Shown here in pieces: positions 22,692 to 33,778 of a stretch of 64,000 bases of DNA (positions are counted from its first letter, which is position 1; every line of letters starts with the position of its first letter). This stretch comes from Punica granatum. Lineage: Eukaryota; Streptophyta; Magnoliopsida; Myrtales; Lythraceae. Location: contig NC_045128.1 of assembly GCF_007655135.1 (NCBI RefSeq), positions 15,020,230-15,084,229 of the forward strand. Direction: 5' to 3'. The notes below the pieces were generated by a model that worked only from the letters and a program-made list of their open reading frames with translations, did no database searches and was not told the DNA's origin. A program made the translations under genes and the position numbers.

Positions 22692-23756
22692 CACCATTAC
22701 TCTTTACTTTTATATATAATAAACAAATTTTCTTTTCATATGATGGTACTCCAACCCATCTCCTGTTCCTCTTTCGTTTTGCATAATATTTGTTTTGAGA
22801 AATAACAAAATAATACATTTCTTTGTAACCCTTTACCTAGAATTAAGTGGTTCTAATTTTGATTATCAATAGTAAAATTTCACGTATATACCTCTTTTAT
22901 TTTCTTCCTCCTACCTACCTATTGTACTCTTTCTTATTTGTTTTCTTCCAAAGCACATGATTCTTCTTTTTAACCAAAAAAAAAAAAACTTCTTTACCTT
23001 TTTTCATTACATAGACAAAGTTAATTATCGGAGCTTTCATAGCGGGCATATTCTTTTAATTACTTTGAAGTTGTTATTTAAATTAAATAAAAAAATATCT
23101 TTTAAATTTGATATTCATCTTTCTACAATTTCTAATAGTAATATATATTTATTTTGTTTAATATGCCAAGTTAGTATTAATGAAAATAAAAATGAAATTG
23201 GACATAAAATTGATGACATGTGTACTTGCTATGGTTATCTTCATATTATTTATGTTGAGAAAAAAACAGAAGGAGATTCATCGGAGAATAATCTTCCATG
23301 AAGATCGTCGATAATTGAGAGGAAGAAGAACCTCAGAAACAACTTGCACTTCGATCAGCAGATAACACTTTCCAAGAGGAGATATTTACCTGACATAAAA
23401 CTGCTAGAGGATCGTTGGCGAGTTCTCTCTCGCTTTATAATGAAGCTAGCTGGTAATGTTCTTCTGTTAGCAAATTGAAAGAACCCTCTTTCACTCGGTT
23501 TTTTGGATAAAACTTGAATAATTCTCAATGTAACATTGGCACAAGAATTTCTTATTTTTGAGTATCCAATGGGCACAAGTCGAAGAGATCAAATGTAAGT
23601 GATGCGTCTCTTTTACGTTTCTTTTTGTAAGAACATATTTTAACATAATAGTTGTGTCATAATAAGTGTCATTTCTGTGAGATATAACTTCACCTGATCG
23701 ACCATTTTTCAGAAATTAATTGGGAAATAAGCGCTAAATCCCGACCTCTTGACCAT
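22692..23756. other. AT-rich intergenic DNA, no supported gene
   Basis: A plus-strand frame at 22957-23301 (114 codons) encodes a Lys/Ile/Phe-rich, low-complexity sequence without a domain. Nothing else is recognised before the Ty3/gypsy element begins at 23757. Confidence 0.45.
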
Positions 23757-23826
23757 TGACGCAGCGAAATTAATTGCAATATGTTGATTCGCGCACGAAT
23801 ATCAGAAAATAATCTTCTATAACTTG
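23757..23826 (-). repeat. LTR 3'-end remnant
   Basis: The sequence TGACGCAGCGAAATTAATTG onward matches the start (plus-strand view) of the LTRs at 26505 and 27416 for about 70 bp, then changes abruptly to integrase sequence. This marks an internal deletion between pol and the 3' LTR. Confidence 0.8.
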
Positions 23827-24601
23827 TAAATTGGCTAGGCAAAGGAATTAAATCCAAAGGACCCTTCGGAACAGTAGCATACACAACCTGAAAAGAACTA
23901 AAACCCGTGCTATGATTGACAGCGTGGTTATGAGCAAACTCAGCTTGGCACAACTTGAGGTCCCAACTCTTCACATGCTCCCCCACCAAATTTCGCAACA
24001 AATTACCCAGGAACTGGTTCACGACTTCAGTTTGCCTATCGGTTTGGGGATGATAAGCACTGCTGAATTGTAGCTATGTATCCATCATCTTCCATAAGCT
24101 GCGCCAAAATTTGCTAAGGAACCGAGTATCCCGATTGAAAACAATGGACATCGGTAAACCATGAAGACAATACACCTCGTGAAAGTACAGTTGGGCCACT
24201 CGAATAGCATCTGTCATCTTCTAGCAAAGAATAAAATGAACCATCTTAGAGAATTGATCAACAACAATATAGATAGAGTCATTACCACGCTGTGTTCGCG
24301 GTAAACCCAGCACAAAATCCATGCTAACATCCTCCCAAGGCCGCGATGGGACCGGTAATGACATATAGAACCCAACATTGGTAGCTGTCCCTTTGGACAC
24401 GTTGCAGACCCGACACCTTTGCAGGTACTTCTCTACCTCTTTGCATATGGTTGGGCAAAAATACGAGCCTTGTACTAATTGTAACGTCCGATCTCGCCCA
24501 ACATGGCCTTCTCCATGCAATTCCTTAATAATTTGCAAATGGAGGCTACAATCTAGGATACACAATTGGTTGCCCTTGAACAGAAACCCATTATGCAGCA
24601 A
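23827..24601 (-). pseudogene. Ty3/gypsy integrase, partial
   Basis: Integrase joins the reverse-transcribed copy to host DNA. The frame at 24221-24601 has the zinc-binding HHCC pattern (H-GEG-H and C-RV-C), then the start of the catalytic core with MDFVLGLP, which contains the first catalytic Asp, and VVDQFSKMVHF. After stops, an in-frame piece near 24000-24070 reads YHPQTDRQTEVVN, the conserved motif around the catalytic Glu. The piece at 23827-24022 continues to PLDLIPLP and is then cut off by LTR sequence. Frame breaks make it non-functional. Confidence 0.85.
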
Positions 24602-24679
24602 AAATTATGATTTCTCTCCAGCACGAACTTTCCCCAAAACATTAGAGAAATAAGGATTAGTCTCAAGCAAATCATAAAG

Positions 24680-24795
24680 ACAGTCAAAGCCGGTGTCATG
24701 AATTAGTCCGTCCGTCATGAATTACCCGGGGGTCATACAGTCAAAGCCGGTGACATGAGTTAGTCCGTCCGTCATGAATTACCTGGCAGTCATAC
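24680..24795. repeat. 57-bp tandem duplication at the RT deletion junction
   Basis: A unit starting CAGTCAAAGCCGGTG occurs at 24681 and 24738, each with TTAGTCCGTCCGTCATGAATT. It lies exactly where reverse transcriptase and RNase H should lie between protease and integrase, so it probably arose during the deletion or its repair. Confidence 0.75.
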
Positions 24796-24797
24796 TA

Positions 24798-25142
24798 CTA
24801 AGACCTCCCCAACAATAAATGACATGCATCCATTGTCACCACATCACACCACACAACATCTTTATATTTCATGCAAACAGAGAAAGGAACCGATGCACGT
24901 TGTGATACGTTTACCTCGCCTCCCTTTTTTAGCCAAGCTAGTTTATAAGACTTAAGATGCTTATCCGTTTTGAGGCCTAATTTCTGCACTGTCTCTACAG
25001 AGACAATATTCTCACAGCTACCAGCATCAATAACAAAATGACACACCTTTCCGAGGACAGTGTACGTGGATTGAAAAATATTGTGCCTCAGCCAATTGTC
25101 GTCAGCAACCTTAGGCGTTAAGCATGAACGCCTAACAACCAA
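24798..25142 (-). pseudogene. Ty3/gypsy aspartic protease fragment
   Basis: The frame contains VCHFVIDAGSCENIVS, the active-site region of a retrotransposon protease, and the downstream MDACHLLLGRS motif that precedes reverse transcriptase in related elements. The usual D-S/T-G triad reads D-A-G here, which would be expected to weaken or abolish activity. The frame ends where the RT region has been deleted. Confidence 0.8.
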
Positions 25143-25148
25143 TGCCGT

Positions 25149-26467
25149 TTATGTGTCTCCAGTCACTACTTCCTCGTCGACGACCTCCTCACAATCAAAT
25201 ATAGGATCTTCGGATTCCTCCACATCCTCTTCTTCACCCTCCTCCGCGTCAATGAACAATGTCTTTTTACCAGTAGTTTTCCTGCACTCGGATTGCCTGT
25301 GACCAACCTCACCACATCCAAAGCATCTCATCACACTATCCGTTGGTCTATTTGACTGGCTTATACTGACAGTATTTTTGTTGGCTCCCCCTCTAGGGTT
25401 CACTCCGCTACTACCACTACCACCTCCAGAACAACTCGCACCACTACTGCTCTCTACACTGGAGGAATTCCCAAAATTACTATTGCATCGGGACTGCTTC
25501 TCAACTTGTAGAGCCTTTTGATGTGCTGCCGAGACACTAGGCGGATCAAACATATTAACGGTGTCTTTAATCTGCACTCGCAACCCTCCAATATACTTCG
25601 CCACCAATTGGTCTTCAGTCTCATGTACCTCATTCCGGACTATAAGTTGGAAAAACTCCGTCGTATACTCATCCACCGTTCGAGTTCCTTGCCGTAAGTT
25701 TTGCAGTCACTAGGTGGATCAAACATATTAACAGTGTCTTTAATCTGCACTCGCAACCCTCCAATATACTTCGCCACCAATTGGTCTTCAGTCTCATGTA
25801 CCTCATTCCGAACTATAAGTTGGAAAAACTCCGTCGTATACTCATCTACCGTTCGAGTTCCTTGTCGTAAGTTTTGCAGTCGCTGGTATATCAATATCTG
25901 AAAATTATATGGTAGAAAACTGGCTCGCAAGTGTTTTTTCATCTTCTTCCACGTCATAATTTTTGGCTTGCCCACTCTGCTTCTGGTTAATTTGACGTGC
26001 TGCCACCATGTCGTGGCTCTGTATCGCAATCTGATTGCCAGCAAAGGTACACGTTTATTTTCGGGCACTCCTTTAAATTCCAAAATCTCCTCGATTGTGG
26101 CCAGCCAATCAAGAAATTCCTCAGGTTTGAGGCTGCCATGAAATTCTTGAATTTTAGTTTGCATCCCACTTTCCCAACGCCTCCTGTCATCCTCGATAGA
26201 ACACCTCCTGTCATCCTCTATAGGACCCCTTTGCTGCCTACATGGGATATCCGCAAAATAATTATCTCCCTCCAACTCCTCGCCAGATTCCTCTTGATTA
26301 GGGTTAAGGTTAGGGTTCGGATTAGGGTTTCCCTGATTCTGGTTCCCTATAAGTGCAGCCATCCTCTGTGTTAGCGGCTCCATCATACGATCCAGCCTCT
26401 GTTCCAGATTTTGCAAGTTGTCACGGTCAAGAACATCGTCTACACGATCCATTCTCTTAGGTGGCAT
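25149..26467 (-). pseudogene. Ty3/gypsy gag, broken by an internal duplication
   Basis: Starts at the ATG at 26465-26467 (MPPKRMDRVDDVLDRDNL). The middle has the retrotransposon Gag homology region (KPEEFLDWLATIEEILEFK, TTWWQHVKL). The C-terminal part has a zinc knuckle CFGCGEVGHRQSEC (C-x2-C-x4-H-x4-C) followed by an acidic tail rich in Glu and Asp. Gag would form the particle that packages element RNA. A direct duplication with a 173-bp period splits the frame, so the N- and C-terminal halves lie in different frames. Confidence 0.85.
25535..25880. repeat. Direct duplication inside gag, 173-bp period
   Basis: Units at 25535-25707 and 25708-25880 are almost identical, with only a few substitutions (for example GGCGGATC versus GGTGGATC). 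The period is not a multiple of three, so the duplication itself breaks the gag frame. The high identity means it is more recent than most damage in this element. Confidence 0.88.
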
Positions 26468-26490
26468 GGTTGTTCAAGATCAAATTGTAA

Positions 26491-26502
26491 GCTCTAATAC
26501 CA
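26491..26502 (-). other. Primer binding site, initiator tRNA-Met type
   Basis: The minus strand reads TGGTATTAGAGC, one mismatch from TGGTATCAGAGC, complementary to the 3' end of plant initiator tRNA-Met. It lies two bases from the LTR end at 26505, as expected for the start of minus-strand synthesis. Confidence 0.8.
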
Positions 26503-26504
26503 AC

Positions 26505-26830
26505 TGACATAGCGGTATTAATTACAATCTGTTGATTCACACACGAATACCAAAAAACTATCTTCTTTAACCTGTTGATTCTATGAATACTAGGGAATAG
26601 ACATAAAATTCGAATCAAATCCGAGAATGGGCGAAAGAGCACGATAGCTCCAAAACTTTATTGATAATCCAAAAAATAACTGTTTTTAACCTAGGGTTTT
26701 ACAAAGCTTAAATAGTAATTAAAACGCCTAAATTACACAAAAGACATAAACTTTTTCTAAAATTACAAAAATACCCAAATAACATAAAAATGCCCGTTTG
26801 AGCTCCTAAACGATGGAATTCGCCTTAAAT
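26505..26830 (-). repeat. Truncated middle LTR
   Basis: Aligns with 27416-27740, sharing the GGGCGAAAGAGCAC and CCAAAACTTTATTGATAAT segments, and then joins gag sequence abruptly at about 26831. About 70 bp of the LTR is missing on this side. Confidence 0.8.
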
Positions 26831-27378
26831 TTCTGAAAATTATATGGCAGAAAACTGGCTCGCAAGTGTTTTTTCATCTTCTCCCACGTCACAATTTTTG
26901 GCTTGCACAATCTGCTTTTGGTTAATTTGACTTGTTGCCACCATGCCGTGGCTCTGTCTCGCAATCTGATTGCCAACAAAGGTACACGTTTATCTTCGGG
27001 CACTCCTTTAAATTCCAAAATCTCCTCGACTGTGGCCAACCAATTAAGAAACTCCTCAGGTTTGAGGCTGCCATGAAATTCTGGAATTTCAGTTCTCATC
27101 CCAAACTCCCAATGCCTCCTGTCATCCTCGATAGGACCCTTTGGCTGCCTACGTGGGATATCTGCAAAATAATTCTCTCCCTTCGACTCCTCGCTAGATT
27201 CCTCTTGATCAGGGTTAGGGTTAGGGTTTCCCCGATTCTAGTTCCCCATAAGTGCAGCCATCCTCTGTGTTAGTTGCTCCATCATACGATCCACGATTTG
27301 CTCCAGCCTCTGTTCCAGATGTCGCAGGTTGTCACGGTCAAGAACATCGTCCACACGATCCCTTCTCCTAGGTGGCAT
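26831..27378 (-). pseudogene. Second, 5'-only gag copy
   Basis: Starts at the ATG at 27376-27378 and repeats the N-terminal gag of 25900-26467 (same FHGSLKPEEFLNWLATVEE region), with small indels. It ends where it meets the truncated LTR. It lacks the zinc knuckle and everything downstream. Confidence 0.82.
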
Positions 27379-27401
27379 GGTTGTTCAAGATCAAACCGTA
27401 G

Positions 27402-27413
27402 GCTTTGATACCA
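27402..27413 (-). other. Primer binding site, initiator tRNA-Met type
   Basis: The minus strand reads TGGTATCAAAGC, one mismatch from the plant initiator-tRNA-Met complement, two bases from the LTR at 27416. Confidence 0.8.
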
Positions 27414-27415
27414 AC

Positions 27416-27810
27416 TGACGTAGCGGAATTAATTGCAATACGTTGATTCGCGCACGAATACTAGAAAACAATCTTCTATAACCTGTTGATTCTACGAATA
27501 CCAGGAAATAAGCATCAAACTCAAATCAAATTTGAGAATGGGCGAAAGAGCACAGTAGCTCCAAAACTTTATTGATAATTTAAAAAATAAGTGTCTTTAA
27601 CCCTAGGTTTTATAAAGCTTAAATAGAAATTAAAACGCCTAAATTACACGAAAAACATAAATTTTTCCTAAAATTGCAAAAATACCCAAATAACATAAAA
27701 ATGCCCGTTTCATGCCCTAAATGATGGAATTCGCCTTAAATCTCGTCTTTTTACGGCCAAAGGCGGTGAGTTGTGCTCATGAGGCCGTTTCCCTCGAAAC
27801 GGGGTCGTCA
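27416..27810 (-). repeat. 5' LTR of the Ty3/gypsy element
   Basis: On the minus strand it begins TGACGACCCCG and ends CGCTACGTCA, giving short inverted TGACG/CGTCA termini. It is 395 bp long. It shares its inner part with the LTR piece at 26505-26830, and its end with 23757-23826. Confidence 0.72.
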
Positions 27811-28877
27811 TAACCAGTTTTTCTCGAGATACCGATTCATCACGTCTTCTGCCGCATCAACCATAGTCAGGGACTCGGAACTGCAGCAACACTCCATGAA
27901 TGCGACCAGGATCCTGGTCCTATGATCGTGTTCATGCTCCCGTAGACACATAGATCTTGGAAACTCCCTACACTTCGAAACTTCGGTTTCATTCACGATT
28001 GAGTGGATCACACTAGGTAGTCCATTACATTATAAGTTCTAATGAATTTGCGATCTGTCTCAGTAATTTTAATTTAAAAGTATTGCAACAACTAGAATAT
28101 TAGGAGTTCGATTCAATAAAAAATGAGTTGTTTAAATGTTTTAATATATATCTATATTTTGGGAAATTTTTTGTTTTAATATTTACTAGCTCCTCCCCAC
28201 CCACTTTGCATGTGCGAGATTATTCTGCGTCTTTGTGCAAAATAGATCTTACATTTAATCTTTTTAGAATTTACTAAACTTTTTAAATGGATAGTACATA
28301 AGACAATGGTAGGAATTCTTTTAAGGTTATAGAGTACTAGTTTTACTTTTTTCTTTTTAATTTATTTCTAACATTTTCTTTGAAATATGAGAAATTTTAG
28401 TAGTTATTGCATATAATAAATTTTAAATTTAAAAATTTATCCAAAAAATGTTAACTTTAGAAAAAATCGTGGCCATTATTAGATAAAATTTTCTTTTAAA
28501 TAATAGTATAAGAAGTATAAGATAAGATAACAGTACAAGATTTAAGTTCATATTATTTGTACAAATATCTAAATTATCAAATTGAAAGGAGATTTGTTTC
28601 AATCTCAGCAATGGATTTATTTATACTTTATATAACGTAGTCCATTTGTGAAGACTATCAGAGAGATGGAACCATGTGGAATAGAATCCAAGGGATCGAG
28701 GATACAATATAATAATCAATTATTTTCTCATTACATATTGAAAATCATACAATAATTTAAGCAATATTATCTTTCCTAGAAATATGAGGTTTTAAGTCTA
28801 ATTATTAAACATTATCTCGACTGAGAATTGTATGTCATGGGTCGATTTTATTTCCATTCTTAGTGAAGAGATTGATT

Positions 28878-28929
<52 letters not shown>

Positions 28930-29709
28930 GAAACACCTTTCAATGCCGAGGGAGGGGATTTCACTTGTCAATTTTATGAAAAAAATTAAACGGTCCGTTG
29001 CATATCAAATATATCAATGCAGTCAGAGAAGAGCAGCGCAGGGATGGTGGAGATATAAACAATGTTCAAGTAGCCCTCTCTTCCATATAGATCTGCAACA
29101 TTGATGGAAATTTTGAATTTTATATATGTGAAATAGAACAAAACGCAAATTGTTTTTATAATTTTAACTGTAGCAATTTCTTTTCTAGTCTGACCTCTCT
29201 CTGGTATTGCTATTTCCATCATTTAACAAGTTTATGTTTTCATCACCGTGAGTTAGTTGAAAGCGTTCTCTAGCGACAGTGGATAGGCACTAGCAACTAT
29301 TTCAACCCAGCCATCATTGCAGAGAGGCTGATATCCGAGACATTAGTTGGATCCCATATGTGAGACATATCCCGAGCTTATCCCGACCCTTACCGGTTCC
29401 GACCTCTTTCAGCCAGTATGAACTTCATTATAGGGTTACAACAGTATAAACAAATATACGTGTATATATATATATATATATATCTATTAGTTATATGAGG
29501 TCGATACTGAACCGAGAACTAGATGGGCAGGATGGACAGAGGGGGTTTCAGGAAGGCAATCGCATTCCTTAAATTTTTGACATTGTAAAAAATTTACGTA
29601 CTGTTCTCCATTTTTGATGAAATTAATTATATTTGCCCCTAATACAGAAATTGTGTTCATATTCACCCCTTTGAGGACCCCTCTCCCCCTAGATCCAAAT
29701 TCTAAATCC
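27811..29709. other. AT-rich intergenic DNA, no supported gene
   Basis: Frames of 60-90 codons at 27808-28011, 28429-28611, 28832-29104 and 28986-29222 show no domain. A TA run lies at 29464-29482. Nothing else is recognised. Confidence 0.45.
28881..28929. repeat. (ATA)n microsatellite
   Basis: A perfect trinucleotide run of about 15 units in AT-rich intergenic DNA. Confidence 0.9.
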
Positions 29710-29717
29710 ATCCTTGG

Positions 29718-30737
29718 TAGGGTTGAAAGTGGTTCGGGTTGGTTTCGGTTTTTCAATTTCGGGTTGGTGCACCAAATTTTCGGGTTGGCTCAAGTCGGAG
29801 AAATGCGCACCCAAAACGACCAAAATTAGCTCCGTAACCCAACCGTTAGGGGTTCAGGTTATTTGTGTTGGGTCCCCCATTAACCTGAATTTAACACAAA
29901 AAAATAAAACAATAAAAATAAAAATAAAAAACTTCCTCCTCCTCCATCCTCAGGTGCACAGCTCTCCTCTTTGTACGTTCTCTGTGAATACACGAACACA
30001 GAATACAAGAAGATCAAAACAAACAAGAAATTAGACCAACCAATCCGTTCATCCATCCGTCCATCCATTACCTCCTATATTTAAGATCAAGTCTTCCTTT
30101 TCTGTTCAACTTCACAGACGACTCAAGATTTTGATCAAATCATGAAAATTGTAAAATTCATCCTGACTCTGAGAGAGATATCTTTGCGTTTTCCAAAAAA
30201 CGGATGCCCAAAAAACTTGAGTTGATCGAAGAGACGAGTACCTACCAAACTAATGCAAAAGGATCAGAGGTGGATGAGCAGATTGCAGAAGCCACAAGGG
30301 AGGAGCATTGCACGAGCCACGAGCAGATGAGGTGGAACCGCAGGGCAAACACAACACGGGAAGGATATGAGAGTTGACTGAACTGAATTGAGCGATTTAA
30401 GGGAGGAGAAAAGGAAAGTAGTGCCGTGAGTGTCGAGGCGTAGGAGTGAACTGCGAGTATGAGTCTGTCGAGGCGGAAGAGGAAGCAGCGTCATGAGTGA
30501 GTGTGAACTGTTAGGAGGAATAGGGCTAGGAAGAACGAAGAAGACTGGGGTTTGTTTGTGTCGTGACGTTCAGACTTAGAGGAATTTTTTTTTTTAAAAA
30601 TGGGGTTGGTTTGGGTACCCGGTTGGGTCGATTGCTGACCCCGAGAACCAATAAGAGGGACATGACCTGCCCGAAATTGACCTTGGTTTTTCGAGTTCAG
30701 GTTATGTCGGGTAGGCTCGGTTTTGCTTTCAACCCTA
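29718..30737. mobile_element. Non-autonomous hAT-type element, 1.0 kb
   Basis: The ends are a perfect 12-bp inverted repeat, TAGGGTTGAAAG at 29718 and CTTTCAACCCTA at 30737. The flanks carry an 8-bp direct repeat with one mismatch, ATCCTTGG (29710-29717) and GTCCTTGG (30738-30745). Both TIR type and duplication length fit the hAT superfamily. Subterminal regions have repeated GGTTCGGGTTGG-type motifs in both orientations. No transposase; the open frames inside (for example 29714-30034, 30264-30494) have no domain. Confidence 0.85.
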
Positions 30738-33700
30738 GTCCTTGGGAAGGGTAGATATTTCTATCTAATTCTTGGTTTGGAAGTGTTGTTGCTCGTATAA
30801 AAGTGCTAAAATAGAATTGTTGAAAAATAAGTATTGATTTTAGAACAATTTAAAGTATTTCGGAGGGTAAAAATTTCAAACTATCGAAATTTAGAGTAAT
30901 ACTTGAAATAGAGAATAACCTGCTAGAGAAAATCATATTTTCAATCGCTGAAATAAACTAAATGATGGTTTTGAATTAATTCACCAAATACTGTTTATGC
31001 TGAAAAATTACTGAAAATAGCACTTATCCAATCACTACCGTGTGAGCCCGAATTTCGTTTCATCGGGGCTCGCATGCATGCGCCATTGCACGGGTTGGGA
31101 GTATTCACCGTCCCGTGGGGATGCGTGACGGACGCGCGTGAGAAGGAGTCGCTACTTGCCTATTTATAACCCGAAGGTCGAGGGCCGGTAAGTTATTCGA
31201 GTCTAGGAGTATATGATACATTTATTTTACTAAGGCAATGGTCATGCAAAACCGGATATTTTAGATTCGGAGGTTCTATTACGTGCGAGTCTATATCCAG
31301 CACGCTCTTTCGGTACTCTGTTTGCCTAGAGCTTGCCGTTTTATTTATTTACCGCATGAATTAAGTTATACTCTACTTGCCTGTTTTGATGCCGTAAATT
31401 CGATGAAACGACCGATTTGGGCCAAGAACCCTAAAGAGGAGCACACATCAGGAATTGGTTCACTGTCTTCGCGCTACAGTTTATTGGACCATGATGATAA
31501 ATTCCCTGCGCGAATCGAAATTGCGAGTTATTGAATCTACTCGTTCTCGGGTAAATGGATTGATTTGACCGGTTCGACACTCGTACCGTTTACTCACCGA
31601 CTTGGGTCCTTATAATGAATGAATGAATATACAAATAGCATCCTTACAATGTACTCTCGAATACATACAAAATACAAAAGAATACAGTACATGGACTTCG
31701 GTTGGCTCGCATTAGGCCAAATATTCCGCTCCGGCTTACCGTGTGATTTGAATAACCGAGAAATAAATTGAGGAAACGCAGGCTCCAAGAGCCGGGGGTC
31801 GGGTCCAACCGGACCGACGAATAGCAAGAGGATCGATTGACCCTCAAGATGGCCATGGGATCGGTTGAATTCCCGGGCAATTGTGTAATCACGATTCACG
31901 CACCCGATCCAAGTTGTCTTCCGTATAGACACTGCTCGGAGTAAGGTAGTGACTCGGGGTAAGGTAGTGATTCGGGACTTGACCCCATTCCGCACTCAGG
32001 TTGCGTAAGCTCGATATGTATGAGGCGTTGGACCCCATGATCGATGGTTTGGGGCGTTAGACCCCGTGCAAGTCGTATTCTATGGGCTCGGGCTTGAACC
32101 ATGATAAAACAATAGAAAACAGACAAAAAAAAGACAAAAACGGGGAAAAACAGATAAAAATGGATAAAGACAGATAAGTTGTGTATTAATAGCCGTGTTT
32201 ACTTAGCAAATAATTTTCTAACCTAGACAGACAAATGAGCATACTTGCATGCAGTGCTAATTCAACTAAGCATGTGTGGGTTCGTTTTAAAATTGTTCTG
32301 TATGATGGCGATGCATGCTTTACAGATTATGACGAACACATGTTTTAACCCGAAACTTGGAACCTAGCGTTCCGCCTAATTATTTTCTAATTCTTAATTA
32401 GGTCGAGTGGATGGTTAGTCAGGTTTGAGTGTTTTATGACAGAGATGCCGAACCTAAATACCCCGAATCTACGTTAGATTGACAGAAACACCATGATCGG
32501 GTGAAAGGGCTATGCAGATGAAACCTGCGCCTGAACAGACTGCCTATCTTCACCTGTGACTAGAAGTGTTTCCCCCACCCTACCACCTAGGGTGTCGGTG
32601 GGTCACAAACCTGCGGTTATGCCCTTAGACTGTAAAAATGTGTAAAGTGCTTGTGAAAAGTTGAGATCGTGTGGCACGGACTATTGAAAGTCAGTAGCCG
32701 GTTGACCGATCCCTTGGGCCTATTAGGGTTGTGTCGACCCCAAAAGGACCGAGAAAATTGTCGCTCCGCCCGGGAGTGGTCTAAGAAGAACTCGTACATC
32801 CCGACTCGAGCAACCTCAAATTGGGCCCATACTCGAATTAAGATGCACGAGTGCTCCCTAGATGCCCATGCTAGGAGTGTTACGTGTTGCGGTGCTTTTA
32901 AAATTATAAGTTTGAAATGGGCTTTTTCGACAGTTTGTAAACCGTCGACGCGATTACAAATTACTAGCCGGTTCACGCAATTTATTTAAGCCGAGTGATT
33001 TGCTTAATCAAGTGACACGTCTCATTTCCTCGCGTGTGAAAATTTTTTATTATGATGATGGCCTTATGCCTTGAATGTTAAGGGTTATCGAAAACGATTC
33101 GTGACATGGGGACCAAAACGGCTCCTCGAAGGCCAAAAACACCTAGTCAATGATGGCCGATATGCTCTTGGACCCTCGTGGGTCCGAAACAGTCATTGAT
33201 TTTCAAATCCATGCAAATTACTTAAAATTAGCGAACTTAACATGCGATTATTTGTAACCAATCCGAAAATTAGCGAAAAAGTTAGCGAGCTTATTTGTAA
33301 CTAATTAGCGACAAAATGAAAAATGCAATTACAACCAATCCGAAAATCGACCTTCAACCGGGAAAGGAGGTCACCCTTGATCTGAGAGGGAGGTCAAGAG
33401 CTCTCGGCTACTCTCCTAAGAGAAGAGCCGAGAGTGCTCTTGACTGGACTCGAGTCTTGGATGGTCTCTTATCTCGATTTTAGCCATTTCTTGCATGCAT
33501 AAACCATCAAACACGACAAGAACATACATTTTGCAAAGTCGGTACCGCCGTGCTCTTGGAAAATACATACAAAACACGCAGGCATACACAATCACGATAT
33601 TTAACGGAATCGATAAAACGACACCGACTCATGAAACAAGGAAACGTAAAGAGAACCACGGGAAACAACCAACCTCGAGGAAGAAGAGACCCCATGGCCT

Positions 33701-33778
33701 CGGGTGAGCTAAGAGGCCTTTCGGCCTCCTCCTATAGGAAGTAACCGTGAGCCTTCTTGGTTCAACCGAACCATGGTA

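Larger units (their letters stand above)
23757..27810 (-). mobile_element. Rearranged Ty3/gypsy retrotransposon, LTR-pol-gag-LTR-gag-LTR
   Basis: Read from right to left on the minus strand: a 395-bp LTR (27416-27810), primer site, 5' gag only (26831-27378), a truncated LTR (26505-26830), primer site, gag, protease, integrase, and finally about 70 bp of LTR end (23757-23826). LTR ends read TGACG...CGTCA. The three LTR pieces and the two gag pieces are clearly homologous, so this is a tandem or recombined element in which two units shared a middle LTR and large parts were deleted. The reverse transcriptase and RNase H are missing. No matching 5-bp target duplication was found at the outer ends (ACCAT left, TAACC right). 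Confidence 0.82.

Noticed and set aside
28884..28929. CRISPR-like regular repeat
   Set aside because: It is a simple ATA microsatellite without spacers, in a eukaryotic genome.
33495..33744. Small overlapping ORFs next to the copia insertion
   Set aside because: They lie in the giant LTR unit A, on both strands, with no domain and no conservation in unit B.
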